Source: Lactobacillus ultunensis DSM 16047
GTDB taxonomy: Bacteria > Bacillota > Bacilli > Lactobacillales > Lactobacillaceae
NCBI RefSeq assembly: GCF_001436305.1
Contig: NZ_AZFO01000025.1
Span: 1 to 34,977 of the forward strand
Direction of reading: 5' to 3'
DNA length: 34,977 nt
Shown: one piece after another, positions 30,905 to 34,977 of the stretch
How the letters are laid out: each line of letters opens with the position of its first letter
Numbering within the stretch: the stretch's first letter is position 1
The notes under the pieces: model-generated
Seen by the model: the letters and a program-made list of their open reading frames with translations, nothing else
What the model was told of the DNA's origin: nothing
Database searches by the model: none
Made by a program: the position numbers and the translations under genes

Positions 30905-31841
30905 TTTAAAAAAGAATCCTAATTTAAAATGGTTAGTTTTAGTTGCGCTTATAGTGATGGTCTTAGCTATACCTGGGTATAACTGGATGAAAGGGAACAA
31001 CAAGGCACGTGCTCAACGACAAAAATCAATTTTGTCACCAGTAATTATGGTCCCGGGATCGAGTGCCACAACTGAGCGTTTTAATCAACTGGTTAATCAA
31101 TTGAATCGCGATACGCCAGTTAAACACAGTGTTTTGAAAATTAATGTATCGACTAAAGGTGTTTTATCTTATTCTGGAACTATTAATAAGAATGACCATG
31201 AACCGTTCATTATCATTGGTTTTCAAAATAATAAAGATGGCTATAGCAACATTAAGAAGCAGGCTGGTTGGCTAGATCAAGCTTTTTATGCTATTTCGCA
31301 GAATTATAAATTTAACAATTTTAAGGCGTTTGGCCACTCTAATGGTGGTTTGATCTGGACGTATTGGCTGGAACATTATTATTCTACTTATTCAGATGAA
31401 ATCACGATGAAGAGATTGATGATGCTGGGTACGCCATATAATTTTAGTGAAAGCAATATTAATCATAGAACTCAGATGCTAGAAGATCTGATTAAAGATA
31501 AGAAGAAAATTCCACAAAATTTAGTAGTTTATTCATTATCTGGTGGTAAAAACTATGAGTCGGATGGAATTGTACCAGAAGCCAGCGTAGCAGCAGGCAA
31601 GTACATTTTTCAAAATCAAGTTAAGAACTATACTGCCATGACTGTTACAGGTGAAGAAGCAGACCACTCTGACTTGCCGCAGAACCAACAGGTAGTCCAA
31701 GTGATAGAGCAATATTTGCTTGAACCGGTTAAGAATAAGAATAATCAAGGTCCTGCTACTAGACAAAGTAGCAGTAAAGACAAGAGCAATGGTAGAAATG
31801 AGCAAAATCAATTTAAATCTGTGGAAAACTTTGATATTTAG
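30885..31841 (+). CDS. DUF915 alpha/beta-hydrolase, membrane-anchored
   Basis: The start (ATG 30885) lies within the end of the EIIC gene. The 318-residue protein has a basic start, one hydrophobic segment (about 15-32) acting as signal anchor, and an alpha/beta-hydrolase domain. PVIMVPGSSAT is the oxyanion strand, the nucleophile elbow is GHSNGG, ESDGIVP gives the acid, and DHSDLP near the end gives the histidine. The C-terminal 45 residues are polar and Asn/Gln-rich, as in a wall- or surface-exposed tail. DUF915 hydrolases are frequent in lactobacilli; the ester substrate is not known. Confidence 0.85.
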   Translation: MSKKQINLKKNPNLKWLVLVALIVMVLAIPGYNWMKGNNKARAQRQKSILSPVIMVPGSSATTERFNQLVNQLNRDTPVKHSVLKINVSTKGVLSYSGTINKNDHEPFIIIGFQNNKDGYSNIKKQAGWLDQAFYAISQNYKFNNFKAFGHSNGGLIWTYWLEHYYSTYSDEITMKRLMMLGTPYNFSESNINHRTQMLEDLIKDKKKIPQNLVVYSLSGGKNYESDGIVPEASVAAGKYIFQNQVKNYTAMTVTGEEADHSDLPQNQQVVQVIEQYLLEPVKNKNNQGPATRQSSSKDKSNGRNEQNQFKSVENFDI

Positions 31842-31866
31842 GCCAAAAAAATAAGGTATTTTGGCC
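31841..31866 (+). terminator. weak terminator after the hydrolase gene
   Basis: GGCCAAAA (31841-31848) and TTTTGGCC (31859-31866) form an 8-bp stem starting in the stop codon, followed by TTATCTT. It is weaker than the hairpin 30 bp further on. Confidence 0.5.
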
Positions 31867-31895
31867 TTATCTTAAGAAAATCTTTATAATTTGTG

Positions 31896-31935
31896 AAGCA
31901 CTATAAATGCTGATATATAAGCATTTGTAGTGCTT
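31896..31935 (+). terminator. strong terminator of the EIIC/hydrolase operon
   Basis: AAGCACTATAAATGCT (31896-31911) and AGCATTTGTAGTGCTT (31920-31935) form a 16-bp stem with one T-G pair around an 8-nt loop, followed by TTTATTTT. Confidence 0.9.
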
Positions 31936-31990
31936 TTTATTTTAAAATCACAAATTATCGCAAAAATGTGGAAAACTTTTGATATTTCAC

Positions 31991-32018
31991 TTGCATTATG
32001 TGGATAACCTGCTATACT
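31991..32018 (+). promoter_or_regulatory. clpE promoter
   Basis: TTGCAT, 16-bp spacer, and TGCTATACT (an extended -10, box at 32013-32018). Transcription would start about 8-10 nt before the CIRCE element, so HrcA bound there blocks the start. Confidence 0.75.
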
Positions 32019-32033
32019 AATAAATGTAAAGAG

Positions 32034-32060
32034 TTAGCACTCAACGAGTGAGAGTGCTAA
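32034..32060 (+). promoter_or_regulatory. CIRCE operator (HrcA)
   Basis: TTAGCACTC-N9-GAGTGCTAA is a perfect CIRCE inverted repeat, the operator of the heat-shock repressor HrcA. It lies in the leader of clpE, 34 nt before the start codon. No CtsR heptad repeat (GGTCAAA type) is seen, so control of this clp gene appears to be by HrcA. Confidence 0.97.
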
Positions 32061-32094
32061 AGGCTTAAATTTATTTTTAGGGAGTGTTGCATAT

Positions 32095-34221
32095 ATGGCA
32101 TACTTTGACAACGATTTTGACAACTTATTTAACGAATTAAACAACTCATTCTTTAACGACGACTTTGGTAATAGAAGAAACAACAATGGTACTTCAGGTT
32201 CTATTCCAATTCATTACTCAAGCAATATGGGAGCAACCCCACAAACTATTCAACAAAACCCACAACAACCTAATGAAAAACCAATTGGCGTGGATTTAGT
32301 TGAAGAAGCAAAGAACAATAAGTTCGATCCAGTAATTGGTCGTGATGAACAGATTGACAACGTAATTGAGATTTTATCAAGACGTAAGAAGAACAATCCT
32401 GTTTTAATCGGACCTGCTGGTGTTGGTAAGACTTCTATTGTAGAAGGTCTTGCTGAAAGAATTGCTTCAGGCAATGTTCCAGCTAAGATGGTTAACATGC
32501 ACATTATTTCTGTAAATATTAATGACATGGTTGCTGGTTCTAGCCTTCGTGGTAGCTTTGAAGAGAGATTAAAGAAAGTCATCGACAAAGCTAAGAGCGA
32601 TCCTAACATTGTTTTATTCATTGATGAATTGCACAACATTGTAGGTGCAGGTTCTACTGATTCTGAAAACAACAATGGTGATGCAGCCAACATCTTAAAG
32701 CCAGCTCTTGCAAGTGGTGACTTGAAGTTGATCGGTGCTACTACTACCAGTGAATATCAAAGAATTGAAAAGGATCCAGCTCTTTCACGTAGATTCCAAC
32801 CAGTTCAAGTTCCAGAACCAACTACTGATGTAGCTGTTAAGATTTTGGAAGGCTTGAAGAAGAAATACGAAGACTACCACCACGTAAAGTACAGTGACGC
32901 TAGTCTTAAGTTGGCTGTTGAATTATCAGAAAGATATATTCAAGGTCGTTACTTACCAGATAAGGCAATTGACTTGATGGATGAGGCAGGTGCTAAGAAG
33001 GCTTTGTTCGTTCAACCAACTGATGAAAAGAGTTTAAAGAACCAAATTCATGCCCTTGAAACTAAGAAATCAGAAGCTGCTAAGGCTGAAGATTATGACA
33101 AGGCTGCAGACATGAAGAAGAAGATTGCGGAACTTCAAGAACAACTCAAGAATGTAGATACCAAGAATACTCCAGAAGTAACTGAAAAGGATATCTACTC
33201 AATTATTGAGGAAAAGACCAAGATTCCTATGAGTGAACTCCACGCTGACGAAGCTCAAAAGAATATTGATTTAGCTAAGAAATTGAAGAAGAACGTAATT
33301 GACCAAGATAAGGCAATTGACGTAATTACGGACGCTATTGCTCGTAAGCAAGTCTTCAAGGACAATGATCGTCCAACTGGATCATTCTTGCTCACAGGTC
33401 CAACTGGTGTTGGTAAGACTGAACTTGCTAAACAATTAGCAATTCAATTATTTGGTAACAAAGATCACTTTATCCGTTTGGATATGAGTGAATACCAAGA
33501 TGAAATGGCTGTTAACAAGTTGATTGGTTCTGCACCAGGTTATGTAGGCTATGGTGAAGGCGGTCAATTAACTGAAAAAGTTCGTCACCAACCATACTCA
33601 TTAATCTTGTTTGACGAAATTGAAAAGGCTAACCCACAAGTCTTCAACGCACTTCTTCAAATTATGGATGACGGTCGTTTGACAGACGCACAAGGTAGAA
33701 CAGTTTCATTCAAAGATACTATCTTGATTATGACTTCAAACGCTGGTTTCTCTGACAAGTTGCTTAAGGACGGCAAGGTTGACCAAGACAAGTTAATCTC
33801 AGCTCTTGAAAATTACTTCAGACCTGAATTCTTGAACCGTTTGGACGCAATTGTTCCATTCAACTCCTTAACTGAACAAGACATGGGCAAGATTATCGAT
33901 ATTTACTTAAAGAAGATGGCTCATGTACTTGCTAAGAAGGGTGTTAAGGTTGAAGTTTCTGACGAAGCTAAGGCATTCTTAGCAGAAAAAGGTTATGACA
34001 AGAAGTTCGGTGCTCGTCCATTGAGAAGAGTTGTTGAACAAAACCTTGAAACTCCAGCTGCTAAGTTAATCTTGAGAAAACCTGACACTAAGAAGATTGA
34101 ATTCACTGCTGACGACAAGCATTTGTACTTAAACGGTGAAGCAATCTACGACATTTCTCCAAAGATTGAAGAAAAGGTTAAGAAAGACGAAGCTAAAGCT
34201 GACGACAAGAAAGAAGACTAA
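32095..34221 (+). CDS. clpE: ClpE-type AAA+ chaperone ATPase, without N-terminal zinc finger
   Basis: The ATG follows AGGGAG at 9-10 nt. The 708-residue protein has a short Asn/Phe-rich N-terminus (about 1-60) with no CxxC zinc motif. D1 AAA has Walker A GPAGVGKT (106-113) and Walker B IVLFIDELH. A UVR-like coiled middle region lies at about 320-355. D2 has Walker A GPTGVGKT (435-442) and Walker B LILFDEIEK, with the arginine finger in EFLNRLDA. The lines RRFQPV and RYLPDKAIDLMDEAG are those of ClpE rather than ClpL. The region after MTSNAG, where ClpP-binding ATPases have an [LIV]-G-[FL] loop, lacks it (FSDKLLKDGKVDQDK). It unfolds or disaggregates proteins in the cytoplasm after heat shock. 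Single gene, CIRCE-controlled, with a strong terminator. Confidence 0.88.
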   Translation: MAYFDNDFDNLFNELNNSFFNDDFGNRRNNNGTSGSIPIHYSSNMGATPQTIQQNPQQPNEKPIGVDLVEEAKNNKFDPVIGRDEQIDNVIEILSRRKKNNPVLIGPAGVGKTSIVEGLAERIASGNVPAKMVNMHIISVNINDMVAGSSLRGSFEERLKKVIDKAKSDPNIVLFIDELHNIVGAGSTDSENNNGDAANILKPALASGDLKLIGATTTSEYQRIEKDPALSRRFQPVQVPEPTTDVAVKILEGLKKKYEDYHHVKYSDASLKLAVELSERYIQGRYLPDKAIDLMDEAGAKKALFVQPTDEKSLKNQIHALETKKSEAAKAEDYDKAADMKKKIAELQEQLKNVDTKNTPEVTEKDIYSIIEEKTKIPMSELHADEAQKNIDLAKKLKKNVIDQDKAIDVITDAIARKQVFKDNDRPTGSFLLTGPTGVGKTELAKQLAIQLFGNKDHFIRLDMSEYQDEMAVNKLIGSAPGYVGYGEGGQLTEKVRHQPYSLILFDEIEKANPQVFNALLQIMDDGRLTDAQGRTVSFKDTILIMTSNAGFSDKLLKDGKVDQDKLISALENYFRPEFLNRLDAIVPFNSLTEQDMGKIIDIYLKKMAHVLAKKGVKVEVSDEAKAFLAEKGYDKKFGARPLRRVVEQNLETPAAKLILRKPDTKKIEFTADDKHLYLNGEAIYDISPKIEEKVKKDEAKADDKKED

Positions 34222-34240
34222 TTTGAGTTAGTCTAATATT

Positions 34241-34272
34241 AAAAAGGATATTCCCTCGGGAATATCCTTTTT
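34241..34272. terminator. clpE terminator
   Basis: AAAAAGGATATTCCC and its exact complement (34241-34255, 34258-34272) form a perfect stem around CTCG, with T runs on both strands. Confidence 0.92.
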
Positions 34273-34331
34273 TAGTTTTGCTAATTTTTTAGATTAGCGG
34301 TATTCTAGGTAAAAAATATTGAGGAATTTTT

Positions 34332-34977
34332 ATGTCTGAACAAAAAGAAGATAAAGAATCATGGGGTAAATTTGTCCTAGACGTTGCAATTATTTGGACT
34401 GTTTTAATGGGAATCTTTTTCTTACTCTTTCACTTTGTATTGAGTAATGATACTGTATCAGGTTCGTCAATGCAGCCTAATTTTGAAAATGGTCAGCACT
34501 TGATCTCTGTTCGTCACGCTGAAATTAAGCGAGGCGAGGTAGTCATTGTTAAAGCACCCGATGAACCTGGTGCTTTGTATATTAAGCGAGTTATCGGATT
34601 ACCAGGTGAAAAGATTGTCAGCAAGAACAACCAGATTTATATCAATGGTAAAAGACTAGCCCAACCATGGTTAACTAAAGGAAGAAAAATGACGGATATG
34701 GGTAGTGATACTGATTTTTCAGCTACTCAGAATTTCACCATGGTTTCTCTTGCACGTTCACGTCAGTTTCAACAATATTACACTCAATCACAGCTAAGTT
34801 ACATTAATAAATATAATCGCATTCCTAAAGGAACATATTTTGTGATGGGTGATCATCGCAGTATCTCTAAAGATAGTCGCTATATTGGAACAATTAAACG
34901 TAAAAATATTATTGGCGTAGTTAAATTAAGATATTGGCCGTTTAATGAAATGAAAATACGCGTGGTGCTAGTTAAAT
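34332..34977 (+). CDS. lepB: signal peptidase I, cut by the window edge
   Basis: The ATG at 34332 has GAGGAA 6-7 nt upstream. 215 codons are visible with no stop. The last base (T after VLVK) could be the first base of a stop codon, so little is missing. There is one N-terminal membrane anchor (about 14-38), then the catalytic serine in VSGSSMQPNF and the catalytic lysine in YIKRVIGLPGE, the region GTYFVMGDHR with the conserved GDxR/N motif (MGDHRSISKDSR), and the end IIGVVKLRYWPF. It cleaves signal peptides, such as that of the lysozyme above, on the outer face of the membrane. An insertion of about 30 residues (MTDMGSDTDFSATQNFTM...) between the two catalytic blocks and the GD motif is normal for lactobacilli. 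Confidence 0.93.
   Translation, partial: MSEQKEDKESWGKFVLDVAIIWTVLMGIFFLLFHFVLSNDTVSGSSMQPNFENGQHLISVRHAEIKRGEVVIVKAPDEPGALYIKRVIGLPGEKIVSKNNQIYINGKRLAQPWLTKGRKMTDMGSDTDFSATQNFTMVSLARSRQFQQYYTQSQLSYINKYNRIPKGTYFVMGDHRSISKDSRYIGTIKRKNIIGVVKLRYWPFNEMKIRVVLVK

Noticed and set aside
1-34977. CRISPR arrays, tRNA or rRNA genes, intact insertion sequences
   Set aside because: No regularly spaced repeats, cloverleaf genes, rRNA sequence or complete transposase were found by eye; only the recombinase remnant and paired direct repeats are seen.

Overview
The window looks like a low-GC chromosome segment of a Lactobacillus, most likely from the S-layer-bearing acidophilus/crispatus/helveticus group. 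The clues are a GH25 lysozyme ending in a basic SLAP-type (S-layer associated) repeat, a dltX-A-B-C-D operon, a CIRCE-controlled clpE, and several Lactobacillus-type membrane and regulatory genes. No database search was possible. All family calls come from motifs, length and context.

Layout. 1-4.9 kb is AT-rich accessory DNA: the end of an Rgg-type regulator, a small membrane protein, the 3' remnant of a serine recombinase, and a lactococcin-972-type module (ABC ATPase, DUF1430 permease, wreck of the bacteriocin precursor). A 30-bp direct repeat lies at each side of the recombinase-to-bacteriocin stretch. 4.9-8.8 kb holds housekeeping genes on the minus strand: a NapA-type antiporter with an attenuator-like leader, a P1B metal ATPase with an SPC motif, and a CbpB/DarB-like CBS protein. 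8.8-9.2 kb has no convincing protein gene but carries two similar tandem small-RNA candidates on the minus strand. Each has a 5' hairpin, an unpaired stretch complementary to a Shine-Dalgarno plus AUG, and a terminator, which is the architecture of streptococcal csRNAs. 9.4-16.4 kb holds an anchored propeller-like protein, a small membrane protein and the dlt operon, which ends in a serine hydrolase. Together these D-alanylate teichoic acids and perhaps edit that modification.

16.4-20.9 kb is a decaying, AT-rich peptide locus. It has a frameshifted Rgg regulator, a perfect 26-bp palindrome in the divergent promoter region, a 33-residue hydrophobic peptide (SHP-like position), two double-glycine-leader peptides with GxxxG motifs (two-peptide class IIb-like), a terminator, a CPBP protein, a C39 transporter cut off after its peptidase domain, an unrelated gene tail and a second CPBP protein. 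21-22.3 kb holds a small membrane protein, its decayed tandem copy, and a structured RNA candidate with its own good promoter. 22.3-31.9 kb holds a DUF975 protein, the GH25 lysozyme, a MurJ/YtgP-like flippase, a 78-residue orphan, an FtsX-type ABC exporter, an orphan PTS EIIC and a DUF915 hydrolase. 31.9-35 kb holds clpE behind a CIRCE operator and signal peptidase I, which runs off the window.

The best candidates for something undescribed are the csRNA-like pair at 8.83-9.21 kb and the Rgg/short-peptide/two-peptide bacteriocin locus at 16.45-19.5 kb. Next come the structured RNA at 22.1 kb and the antiporter leader.
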